Assembly: GCA_910584265.1 (NCBI GenBank)
Contig: CAJTZE010000012.1
Coordinates: 1-40,942 of the forward strand
Reading direction: 5' to 3'
DNA: 40,942 nucleotides
From: an uncultured Dorea sp.
GTDB lineage: Bacteria > Bacillota > Clostridia > Lachnospirales > Lachnospiraceae
Below are positions 35,262 through 40,942 of the stretch, piece by piece (position 1 is the stretch's first letter; every line of letters begins with the position of its first letter). The notes beneath the pieces were generated by a model. The model had not been told where the DNA came from, searched no databases, and was given only the letters and a program-made list of their open reading frames with translations. Both the position numbers and the translations under genes were made by a program.

Positions 35262-35290
35262 ATATTACACTGTGATACATAAAATGTAAA
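35262..35290 (-). promoter_or_regulatory. Promoter of dgt (and possibly dnaG-rpoD)
   Basis: Minus-strand TTTACA (35290-35285), a 17-base spacer and TAATAT (35267-35262), about 60 bases before the dgt start and just after the rpiB terminator. Confidence 0.55.
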
Positions 35291-35302
35291 TGTCTTTCCA
35301 CT

Positions 35303-35345
35303 AGAAAAAGAGAGCCGGAAGCCCTTCCCGGCCCCGGCTCTCTTT
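35303..35345 (-). terminator. Terminator of the SorC/EgsA/HAD/RpiB operon
   Basis: A perfect 12-bp stem (AAAGAGAGCCGG at 35307-35318 with 35334-35345) followed on the minus strand by a T-run ending TTTTTC. It lies about 20 bases after the rpiB stop codon. Confidence 0.93.
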
Positions 35346-35364
35346 CCAAAACAGAATCCTTTTA

Positions 35365-35799
35365 CTATTCATTTTCAAAATCAATGATTCTCTGTACCTT
35401 ATCCACCGACCTGCAGTTCGGATCCCACTCCACAGACAGATATTCCTTTACCAACTCCTTCGCAAGCTGGATACCGATCACCTGAGAACCCATGGTGATG
35501 ATATTTGCATGGTTAGAAAGCTCCGCTCTCTGAGCCTGATACACATCGTGGATACATGCGGCATATGCACCCTTCACCTTGTTTGCGGCAATGGATACAC
35601 CGATACCGGTTCCGCACACCACGATGCCCCTGTCATATTTCTTTGCCGCGACCGCCTTTGCCACCTCAATAGCTGTATTAGCATAAACCGGATCATCACT
35701 TCCAAAATCCTCTGTTTCATGGCCCAGGCCTTTTACATACTCCATCAGCTGCTGCTTAAAATCCTCCGCGTTCGGGTCACATCCAAATGCTATCTTCAT
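35365..35799 (-). CDS. rpiB: Ribose-5-phosphate isomerase B family
   Basis: A 144-residue sugar-phosphate isomerase of the RpiB/LacAB fold, interconverting ribose-5-phosphate and ribulose-5-phosphate or acting on a related aldose phosphate. The catalytic cysteine is Cys62 in VVCGTGIGVSIAANK, with the conserved NHANIITMGSQVIG downstream. Some family members prefer allose-6-phosphate or other sugars, so substrate is not certain. It is last in the SorC-led operon, 28 bases after the HAD phosphatase gene, which suggests a specialised sugar pathway rather than only the pentose phosphate pathway. Confidence 0.92.
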   Translation of the reverse strand: MKIAFGCDPNAEDFKQQLMEYVKGLGHETEDFGSDDPVYANTAIEVAKAVAAKKYDRGIVVCGTGIGVSIAANKVKGAYAACIHDVYQAQRAELSNHANIITMGSQVIGIQLAKELVKEYLSVEWDPNCRSVDKVQRIIDFENE

Positions 35800-35827
35800 C
35801 CTTACACCCTCCTTAGTCTTTTCATTG

Positions 35828-36622
35828 TTATAAATAGTTTCTCATCTCGCCTAATGAATCATAGATACAGGTCGGCTCCGTATCCGACTCTGCCACAGTC
35901 CGCATATCCGCCTCTCCGGTCAGCACCAGAAAGCCTTTTGCTCCGTTGTTCACTCCTGTGGCCACATCCGTATACAGACGGTCTCCCACAAATGCCATCT
36001 CAGAAGTCCCATATCCGGTAATCTCCGTGATCATCTCCACCGTCTCTTTCCACGGCTTCCCAAGAAATCTGGGCTTTACCCCGGTGGAATCCGTAATCAG
36101 GCTGCACATCGCTCCGCAGTCCGGCATAAATCCATACTCTGTCGGGCAGTTGGTATCCATGTGGGTTGCAATAAAAGGAACTCCGCCACGCACATAATGG
36201 CAGATCCGATCCAGCTTATGATAGGTCAGCGTCGTATCAAAGCTCTGCACCGCCACATCCGGCTCATCCTCCACAAGCCAAATCCCCTTCGCCTTCCAGT
36301 TCTCCTCCAAAACCGGCGTACCGTTCAAATACACCCTTGCTCCCGGATAATTCACCTTCAAAAACTCTGCACATACATCCCCGGCCGTGACCACCTTATG
36401 TTCATCCACATCCAGGCCCAGCTTATGAAGCTTCTCCACATATACCATAGGAACCTTTGACGCGTTATTCGTAAAAAAGATGAAATCCCTGTCTTCGGAA
36501 GCCTCCACCTGCCGGATAAAATCCAGCGCTCCTTCAATCAGCTGTTCTCCCAGGTACACGGTTCCATCCATATCCAGCACAAACAGCTTCACGCCCTTTA
36601 ACGCTTCCTCTTTCTTTAACAT
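35828..36622 (-). CDS. HAD-IIA family sugar/glycerol phosphatase (NagD/AraL-like)
   Basis: A 264-residue haloacid dehalogenase phosphatase. Motif I is LDMDGTVYLG (nucleophile Asp17, acid/base Asp19), motif II FTNNAS, motif III the lysine in GKPWKE and motif IV GDRLYTDV. The C2A cap between motifs II and III is of the NagD type. The family includes p-nitrophenyl phosphatases, glycerol phosphatases and AraL, which dephosphorylates various sugar phosphates. It lies 11 bases after the EgsA-like gene, so it may act on the product of that enzyme. The exact substrate is unknown. Confidence 0.9.
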   Translation of the reverse strand: MLKKEEALKGVKLFVLDMDGTVYLGEQLIEGALDFIRQVEASEDRDFIFFTNNASKVPMVYVEKLHKLGLDVDEHKVVTAGDVCAEFLKVNYPGARVYLNGTPVLEENWKAKGIWLVEDEPDVAVQSFDTTLTYHKLDRICHYVRGGVPFIATHMDTNCPTEYGFMPDCGAMCSLITDSTGVKPRFLGKPWKETVEMITEITGYGTSEMAFVGDRLYTDVATGVNNGAKGFLVLTGEADMRTVAESDTEPTCIYDSLGEMRNYL

Positions 36623-36633
36623 ATCCTGCTCCT

Positions 36634-37812
36634 CTATCCATAAATTTCCTGTGTGATCTTCTTGGCAATCTCTTCCAGACGTCCATGCTCTTTCGCAAAC
36701 TGCATAACCGAATATCTCGGCCGTACAGTGTATCCCTTCAGCAGGCTCTCATGGAACAGCTTTCTTGAAATACCGATGTCCTTCGGGCTTACCGGCGCTC
36801 CGCCTCTGGCAAGGATTTTCTCAATCTCCTCATGGGATGGACACTGCTCCTTCGTTCCCTCGGGAAGAATGTCTTCCAGCTCCTCAAAAAATCTGGCAAT
36901 AACCGGCGTTGCAGCACCAACCTGAATACCATGATGATGCGGATTCTCTCCCCGTGCAATGGAATCCATCTCCCAGAAATGAGACAGCATATGCTCTGCT
37001 CCGGATGCCGGTCTTGAAATATTGATCAGCGCCATGGCAACTCCGGTAAGAGTCAGCGCTTCCATAAGCGCTCCCAGAGACTCCCCATTCCGTTCCTTTA
37101 GCCCCTCTGCTTTGGCAAAGCATTTATCCAGTGCTGTCCGGACCAGAGTCACACAGGTATCACAGCGGTAATCGCTATTTGCCTTCACAGCAAGATCCCA
37201 GTCGGCAAGAGCCGTTATCTTTCCAACCACATCACCATAGCCTGCCTGGATCAGATCCTGAGGCGCTGTCTGCAAGATATCCGTATCCCCTATCAGGCCG
37301 TAAGTCAGATGAGCCGCCGGTGAATACTTATATCCCTGCGAAATGATCGGCGCTCCGTCAGCAACATAGCCGTCCATAGAAGGCGCTGTCGCAACAATGA
37401 TATATGGAAGCTTCGTACGTGAGGTTATATACTTAACGGAATCATTCAGCACTCCTGATCCAACCGCTATCATCAGACTCACATCCAGATCCTGCTCCTG
37501 AATAATTCTTCCCAATGTCTTCTCATCCGGCAGAAGAATATCCTCTCCCACATCAAACAATAGCTCCTTCACACGGAATCCGTTATTTTTCAAAAGTTCT
37601 ACTGCCTTTTTTCCACCTGCTTTATATGTATTGTTATCAAATACCACCAGAATCTTTCCATCCTTAAACGGCTCCGCAATCTTAGGCAGTTCTTCTATGG
37701 CGCCTTTTCCAACCGCCATATCATGCACGCTGAAATTGTGGCGTCGTCCGCAGGAACACTCAAACTCTGTGCACGGCATCTCATTAATTGTCATGTTAAG
37801 AATCTCATTCAT
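36634..37812 (-). CDS. sn-Glycerol-1-phosphate dehydrogenase family (EgsA/AraM-like)
   Basis: A 392-residue metal-dependent dehydrogenase of the iron-alcohol/glycerol dehydrogenase fold. EgsA/AraM enzymes reduce dihydroxyacetone phosphate to sn-glycerol-1-phosphate, best known in archaeal lipids and, in Bacillus, in heptaprenylglyceryl phosphate. NAD-binding glycine-rich motif: AVGSGVLNDSVKY. Metal ligands are likely the aspartate in APSMDGYVADGAP and the histidines in SGAEHMLSHFWEM and HHHGIQVG. The start at 37812 has AAGGAGG, making an extended in-frame start unlikely. A cysteine-rich N-terminal segment (TEFECSCGRRH) is notable. It is second in a SorC-regulated operon with a phosphatase and RpiB; a polyol-phosphate other than glycerol-1-phosphate is a real alternative substrate. 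Confidence 0.87.
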   Translation of the reverse strand: MNEILNMTINEMPCTEFECSCGRRHNFSVHDMAVGKGAIEELPKIAEPFKDGKILVVFDNNTYKAGGKKAVELLKNNGFRVKELLFDVGEDILLPDEKTLGRIIQEQDLDVSLMIAVGSGVLNDSVKYITSRTKLPYIIVATAPSMDGYVADGAPIISQGYKYSPAAHLTYGLIGDTDILQTAPQDLIQAGYGDVVGKITALADWDLAVKANSDYRCDTCVTLVRTALDKCFAKAEGLKERNGESLGALMEALTLTGVAMALINISRPASGAEHMLSHFWEMDSIARGENPHHHGIQVGAATPVIARFFEELEDILPEGTKEQCPSHEEIEKILARGGAPVSPKDIGISRKLFHESLLKGYTVRPRYSVMQFAKEHGRLEEIAKKITQEIYG

Positions 37813-37855
37813 TGTAATTGCCTCCTTGTTTTTAATCATGTTCATTCGCTTTGAT

Positions 37856-38806
37856 TTATTCCTCAGATGCCAGCACCGATGCACACCGGACATCTGTGAT
37901 CAACGTGTTAATATATCTTCCCTGCACCGCTCCCCGGATTGCCGGAAGCTTCTCGGCTCCTCCCGCTATCCCCACGGAGCGGGGAACCTTCCTCAGCCTG
38001 TGTATATCAATACCCACCACGTTATTGTCCCTTCTAAAGGGCGCCGTATCCCCTGTCTCATCATAGAACTGCATGCAGAGTTCTCCCGCAGCCTTTCTCT
38101 CAATCAAGGATTCCATCTCATTCTCCTTAAAATACCCGGTTGCCTGTATAGCAGAATGGTCATTAGGATAGCCGATACCGACCAGCGCGGCATCCAGCTT
38201 CCCAAACAGCCCGATCGCCGACGATAAACTCTCCTCCTTCATCAATTCATCCCGGATCTGCCTGCTGGACACTCTGGCCGGAGCATGCAGCGGGACAAAG
38301 GTTCCATCATAAAAGCGGGACATCTGCTCGGCAAGGCTATTGGCATGAAGCTCCGTCCTGAGCCTCCCCATTCCGCCTATCAGCGGAACAAAGGTAACCC
38401 CCTCCGCCTTCGGGCCTGCCAGCACCGAAACCATATGGTAAAGAGTTGAACCCATAGAAACTCCCACCACACCGCCGTCCTTGATCATATACTGCAGATA
38501 CCCTGCGGCGGCACTCCCAAGCGCCGTCTCCAGATCCTCTTCCGAATCCCCGGCATCCACGATCAGAACCTCCCGGAGTCCGTACTTCCTCTCCAGCTTC
38601 TGTTCTAATTCCCAGTATTCTATGGTATCCAGACCCGGAATCCTGATTTCCACAATATGCTGCTGTCTGGCAGACTCAAGGAGCCGGGCAACCGTCGGCC
38701 GCGACAGCCCCAGCCGCTTTCCTATCTGCTGCTGGCTGGCTTCCTGATTATAGTACAGGTCACATACCTTGATCATCAGACGCGTATCATCAACTAGCTT
38801 TCTCAT
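37856..38806 (-). CDS. SorC family transcriptional regulator
   Basis: A 316-residue sugar-responsive regulator. The N-terminal helix-turn-helix lies at about 20-45 (SQQQIGKRLGLSRPTVARLL). The rest is the SorC/DeoR-type sugar-phosphate-binding domain of NagB-like fold, with GVVGVSMGSTLYHMV as the phosphate-binding loop region and GIAGGAEKLPAIRGAV near the end. It is the first gene of the operon and so likely controls itself and the three enzymes after it, responding to a phosphorylated sugar or polyol metabolised by them. The effector cannot be told from sequence. Confidence 0.93.
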   Translation of the reverse strand: MRKLVDDTRLMIKVCDLYYNQEASQQQIGKRLGLSRPTVARLLESARQQHIVEIRIPGLDTIEYWELEQKLERKYGLREVLIVDAGDSEEDLETALGSAAAGYLQYMIKDGGVVGVSMGSTLYHMVSVLAGPKAEGVTFVPLIGGMGRLRTELHANSLAEQMSRFYDGTFVPLHAPARVSSRQIRDELMKEESLSSAIGLFGKLDAALVGIGYPNDHSAIQATGYFKENEMESLIERKAAGELCMQFYDETGDTAPFRRDNNVVGIDIHRLRKVPRSVGIAGGAEKLPAIRGAVQGRYINTLITDVRCASVLASEE

Positions 38807-38828
38807 ATTCTATATCTCCTATGGCCTT

Positions 38829-38857
38829 ATTATAGCTGTGCCGCTTCTTCATGTCAA
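38829..38857 (-). promoter_or_regulatory. Perfect-consensus promoter of the SorC operon
   Basis: Minus-strand TTGACA (38857-38852), exactly 17 bases, then TATAAT (38834-38829), ending about 22 bases before the sorC start codon. Such a perfect promoter usually needs tight repression, which fits a self-regulating SorC protein. Confidence 0.85.
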
Positions 38858-38884
38858 CACATATTTTTTCATTTTGTCTAATTT

Positions 38885-38942
38885 ATTTCATAATTTCAAT
38901 ATAATTTCAAATTGCTTTATTATTATATTTACATTTTGTAAA
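38885..38942. promoter_or_regulatory. AT-rich repeats upstream of the SorC promoter, candidate operator
   Basis: Three copies of ATTTCA (38885-38890, 38893-38898, 38904-38909) are followed by the dyad TTTAC-N5-GTAAA (38928-38942). They lie 28-85 bases beyond the -35 element. They may form a SorC binding site or UP-like element; this is inference from repetition and position. Confidence 0.35.
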
Positions 38943-39006
38943 AGTATTTCTAACAACCTCTATAACACCAGTCCACAGAAGCTATTCGGTTTTTGAAATG
39001 ATCGCA

Positions 39007-39033
39007 GAAAAAAAGCAGCCTTTGCAGGCTACT
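39007..39033 (-). terminator. Terminator of the small orphan gene
   Basis: A 7-bp stem (39027-39033 with 39014-39020, one G-U pair) and 6-nt loop followed on the minus strand by TTTTTTT. The stop codon of the small gene lies inside the stem. Confidence 0.88.
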
Positions 39034-39220
39034 CTCCTCCTGGTCCGCTATGTCCCGGCACCTCATCCGGTATAATATCCGAAGCAGAATTTCCATAAGT
39101 GTCCCTGCCCGGCTTTTTCTCCGATGGAATCGGTGAATCATTGTAAACCGCAGATTCCCGGTTTCCTTCATAAGCATCTTTGGTCTGGGTATAATTTCCT
39201 GCCTTTGCTTTCATAAACAC
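39029..39220 (-). CDS. Small hydrophilic protein of unknown function
   Basis: A 63-residue (GTG start) or 61-residue (ATG at 39214) polar protein that I do not recognise. It is rich in Gly, Ser, Asp, Glu, Lys and Pro, has no hydrophobic segment, and ends SGPGGE, so it is probably disordered and cytosolic. AAAGGAG (39234-39228) lies 7 bases before the GTG and 13 before the ATG, favouring the GTG. The ribosome binding site is partly buried in a perfect hairpin, and the stop codon sits in a good terminator, both of which argue that this short frame is a true gene. It follows tRNA-Gly, with the tRNA terminator between them. Confidence 0.65.
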   Translation of the reverse strand: MFMKAKAGNYTQTKDAYEGNRESAVYNDSPIPSEKKPGRDTYGNSASDIIPDEVPGHSGPGGE

Positions 39221-39252
39221 CTGCACACTCCTTTCTTCGTTAGAGTGTGCAG
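39221..39252 (-). promoter_or_regulatory. Perfect hairpin over the ribosome binding site of the small gene
   Basis: A perfect 10-bp inverted repeat (CTGCACACTC / GAGTGTGCAG) with a 12-nt loop ends at the base before the GTG start. The AAAG part of the Shine-Dalgarno is in the loop and the GAG part in the stem. It could control translation as an RNA hairpin or act as a DNA operator. Confidence 0.6.
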
Positions 39253-39277
39253 ATATACGAAAAATATGCAGACAGAA

Positions 39278-39332
39278 AACAAAAGAGCCGTGAGCCCTTG
39301 ATTTTACTGGAAAATCGCCGGGTTCACGACTC
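39278..39332 (-). terminator. Terminator after tRNA-Gly
   Basis: A stem of about 13 pairs (39320-39332 with 39285-39297, one mismatch and one G-U pair) with an inner 6-bp stem (GATTTT / AAAATC), followed on the minus strand by TTTTGTTTT. It lies 10 bases after the tRNA 3' end. Confidence 0.85.
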
Positions 39333-39342
39333 AAATAAAAAA

Positions 39343-39413
39343 AGCAGATAACGGGAGTCGAACCCGCCTTTCCAGCTTGGGAAGCTAGCGTTCTACCGAT
39401 GAACCATATCTGC
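39343..39413 (-). tRNA. tRNA-Gly (anticodon CCC)
   Basis: Complete cloverleaf on the minus strand. The acceptor GCAGATA pairs with TATCTGC, the D arm is GTTC/GAAC, the anticodon stem CTAGC/GCTGG carries the loop TTCCCAA (anticodon CCC, reading GGG), and the T arm is GCGGG-TTCGACT-CCCGT. The discriminator is U, as usual for bacterial tRNA-Gly. CCA is not encoded and must be added. It stands alone with its own promoter and terminator. Confidence 0.95.
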
Positions 39414-39421
39414 ATGTGCTT

Positions 39422-39449
39422 ATTATAGCACTTTCAAAAATATTTGCAA
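39422..39449 (-). promoter_or_regulatory. Promoter of tRNA-Gly
   Basis: Minus-strand TTGCAA (39449-39444), a 16-base spacer and perfect TATAAT (39427-39422), ending 8 bases before the tRNA 5' end. Confidence 0.7.
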
Positions 39450-39519
39450 GAGCAGGATGAACTGATTTGGTAAAATTCTGAAAAATTCATACGTTCACTT
39501 TACCGAAAACAGGCCGCAC

Positions 39520-39798
39520 CTATACCTCCTTTTTATTACCTAAGATACCGCCCTTTCTGGAATACTCCATAATCAATTTGGAATTCGCTTCCACCAGCTT
39601 CTGAAACCGCTCCATCTCCTTGTCATTAAAGCCGACTACATTATCCCATTTGTAATCCGGAAGCTTGCACATCGCTTTAAATAGACCCTTTTTCTGATCC
39701 TTTTTCTTAACAACAACATCAACGGTCTTATCGTCATGCATCTCTGAATGAGTGATCTCCGTTTCATCATGCAGTTTAATGAATGGATATAACATCAT
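39520..39798 (-). CDS. Small conserved-looking protein of unknown function
   Basis: A 92-residue soluble protein that I do not recognise. It begins MMLYPFIKLHDETEITHSE and is mixed alpha/beta in character, with charged stretches (VVVKKKDQKKG) and the segment LPDYKWDNVVGF, and no membrane segment. GAGAGGGGG precedes the double ATG, so the start may be at 39798 or 39795. A good promoter lies upstream. It is monocistronic between the tRNA and a broken transporter gene. The composition and signals argue for a real gene; no function can be given. Confidence 0.75.
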   Translation of the reverse strand: MMLYPFIKLHDETEITHSEMHDDKTVDVVVKKKDQKKGLFKAMCKLPDYKWDNVVGFNDKEMERFQKLVEANSKLIMEYSRKGGILGNKKEV

Positions 39799-39827
39799 AC
39801 ATTCCCCCTCTCGTTTTCTTATTTTAT

Positions 39828-39857
39828 ATTATAAATCAAGGACTCCCTGTGCGTCAA
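39828..39857 (-). promoter_or_regulatory. Promoter of the 92-residue protein gene
   Basis: Minus-strand TTGACG (39857-39852), an 18-base spacer and perfect TATAAT (39833-39828), about 30 bases before the start. Confidence 0.65.
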
Positions 39858-39912
39858 CGAAAAAGAAAATAATCAGGAACCGCACAACAAATCTATTATA
39901 CGGCTCCTGATT
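39858..39912 (-). terminator. Terminator after the solute-binding-protein remnant
   Basis: A 12-bp inverted repeat with one mismatch (AATCAGGAACCG at 39871-39882 with CGGCTCCTGATT at 39901-39912) and an 18-nt loop. The minus strand continues ATTTTCTTTTTC. Confidence 0.8.
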
Positions 39913-39936
39913 CCCTGTTCACATACTATACACTTT

Positions 39937-40363
39937 CTATTTCAATGCCTCTTCAGCAAACTCCGTAACAACAAGATCCTCGTAAGGCGCCCGCTCAGAC
40001 AGCTCTCCTGCATCATCTAAAATATCCTGCAGAAGGTCAAAGCTTTCCCCGTTAAATATCAAATCTTCTTTCCAGGTATCCTGCTCATAATAACGTGTTA
40101 CGATAGTTGTAATCGTTTTAATATCTGTCTCCCCAAACTGCCCTGCAATCACATTGGCAATCTCTCCCGGTGTATGGCTCTGTACATAATCCATTCCTTT
40201 CTGAAGTGCGTTGGTAAAGCCTTGAATAATCTCCGGATTCTCTTCAATATAACTCTTCTTTGCAGAAAAGGCGGTATATGGAACATAGCCGCTGTCCGTA
40301 CCAAGTGATGCAACAACATAACCTTTGCCTTCCTCCTCCAGAGATGTTGCACCCGGTTCAAAT
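39937..40363 (-). pseudogene. 5'-truncated ABC transporter substrate-binding protein (NMT1/SsuA-like)
   Basis: The frame ending at 39937 reads upstream past any plausible start to about 40363 as a clear C-terminal part (about 140 residues) of a periplasmic binding protein of the NMT1/SsuA/ThiY type. It includes EPGATSLEEEGKGYVVASLG, VPYTAFSAKKSYIEENPEII and GFTNALQKGMDYVQSHTPGE. Beyond about 40364 the similarity pattern stops and the sequence becomes cysteine/serine-rich and unlike a protein. The first lobe, signal peptide and lipobox are missing and no ribosome binding site is seen at the junction. The original terminator is still present downstream. A short internal start at 40194 is unlikely to make a functional protein. 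Confidence 0.75.
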
Positions 40364-40403
40364 TCAACTGAATTTAATGTTTTACTACATCTAAAACATA
40401 AGT

Positions 40404-40427
40404 AGCTGTTGCGCTAGTGCAACAGCT
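40404..40427. repeat. Perfect inverted repeat between the remnant and the TPR gene
   Basis: A 9-bp perfect dyad (AGCTGTTGC, 6-base spacer, GCAACAGCT). It may be the terminator of the TPR gene, although only ACTTATGTTTT follows on the minus strand. It lies about 40 bases from the point where the binding-protein gene is broken. Two more dyads lie at 40466-40482 and 40505-40524; nothing else is recognised in 40364-40545. Confidence 0.45.
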
Positions 40428-40545
40428 GCTTTGTTATCAACAAATAGTAGGTATCTCGACTGCAGAGGCAAAGTATTTGCCTTATTTCTATAATCCTCTC
40501 TACTACACATACGTCATAATGTGTAATCGTTAATCTGCTTTACTC

Positions 40546-40942
40546 CTATTCTTTCACCTTTTCTTCTAGCCAATGTTTAAAATTACCCTTTGGATTCAAT
40601 TTGTCGTATACCATCTTTATATTATTGTAAACTATTTGTGTATTAGGATGCTCTAATCCAAGTTGAGAACAAAATACTTTAAATGCCTTTAAGTAATATG
40701 CAAACATTTTCTTGCTCACTCCCTGTCTCAAATACACCCCTGCAAGATTATTATAGCTCGCTGCGGTAGACGGATGCTCCTCTCCCAGTACTCTTTCTCT
40801 TATACGCAGGCTTTTCTCATACAATTCTTCCGCTTTTTCGTACTCTCCCTGTCTCTCATACAATCCTGCAAGATTATTATAGCTCGTTGCGGTAGACGGA
40901 TGCTCCTCTCCCAGTACTCTTTCTCTTATACGCAGGCTTTTC
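40546..40942 (-). CDS. Tetratricopeptide (kinesin-light-chain type) repeat protein, C-terminal part
   Basis: The 3' end of a gene that runs out of the window; 131 residues are visible. It consists of 42-residue TPR units with the phrase YNNLAGLYERQGEYEKAEEL and LYEKSLRIRERVLGEEHPST, then a diverged last unit and a charged C-terminal tail. Two units are nearly identical at DNA level with a 126-bp period, pointing to recent tandem duplication. Such TPR arrays bind other proteins and often form the sensor end of NLR-like or CHAT-containing proteins, but the N-terminal domain that would show this is outside the window. Its neighbour is a broken transporter gene. Confidence 0.85.
   Translation of the reverse strand, partial: KSLRIRERVLGEEHPSTATSYNNLAGLYERQGEYEKAEELYEKSLRIRERVLGEEHPSTAASYNNLAGVYLRQGVSKKMFAYYLKAFKVFCSQLGLEHPNTQIVYNNIKMVYDKLNPKGNFKHWLEEKVKE
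40724..40942. repeat. 126-bp tandem coding repeat
   Basis: The segment ending at 40816 and the segment ending at the window edge (40942) are nearly identical over roughly 90 bases, offset by exactly 126 bp, i.e. one 42-residue TPR unit. More copies probably continue beyond the window. Confidence 0.85.

Noticed and set aside
39221..39415. 128-residue minus-strand protein reading through the tRNA-Gly gene
   Set aside because: Its N-terminal half is the translated tRNA and its terminator; only the last 61-63 codons have a ribosome binding site and are kept as the small gene.
40149..40367. 72-codon minus-strand frame overlapping the binding-protein remnant
   Set aside because: The overlapping frame that reads through to 39937 gives a clear protein-family match; this one gives none.

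Overview
The window reads as a stretch of chromosome from a moderate-GC Clostridia bacterium, most likely Lachnospiraceae. This rests on protein character, strong AGGAGG-type ribosome binding sites, the block dgt-dnaG-rpoD-trmK-nif3 and the pair der-plsY; no rRNA is present, so the species cannot be fixed. Almost everything runs on the minus strand. The plus-strand genes are a LysR regulator, a PRPP-synthetase-like gene and aroC.

Layout. 0-4.2 kb: a two-gene redox module (TIM-barrel isomerase, then an Old Yellow Enzyme/FAD reductase) divergent from a LysR regulator, with a possible structured RNA between the two enzyme genes. 4.3-7.3 kb: der, plsY, gpsA (ribosome assembly GTPase and the start of phospholipid synthesis). 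7.5-8.6 kb: PRPP-synthetase-like gene. 8.7-12.6 kb: a hybrid histidine kinase followed by a lipoprotein solute-binding protein, with no transporter. 12.8-14.4 kb: cell-wall-anchored polysaccharide deacetylase. 14.5-21.4 kb: leuB-ilvD-ilvB-serC-serA, branched-chain amino acid and serine synthesis. 21.6-25.2 kb: yajC, tgt and an L,D-transpeptidase with a very acidic N-terminal segment. 25.4-26.5 kb: aroC. 26.7-29.6 kb: an uncharacterised membrane-anchored protein and a TGS-domain nucleoside kinase. 29.6-35.2 kb: nif3-like, trmK, rpoD, dnaG, dgt. 35.4-38.8 kb: SorC regulator, glycerol-1-phosphate dehydrogenase, HAD phosphatase and RpiB behind a perfect-consensus promoter. 39-40.9 kb: an accessory-looking end with a small orphan gene, tRNA-Gly(CCC), another small orphan gene, a 5'-truncated solute-binding-protein remnant and the end of a TPR gene whose 126-bp repeats are nearly identical.

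No CRISPR array, phage module, transposase or obvious defence operon was seen. The most noteworthy observations are the possible structured RNA ahead of the Old Yellow Enzyme gene, the SorC/EgsA/HAD/RpiB operon, the terminator hairpin lying between the Shine-Dalgarno and start of tgt, the kinase/solute-binding-protein pair, the small gene whose ribosome binding site lies in a perfect 10-bp hairpin, and the gene debris beside the TPR repeats. All functions are read from the sequence; no database search was run.
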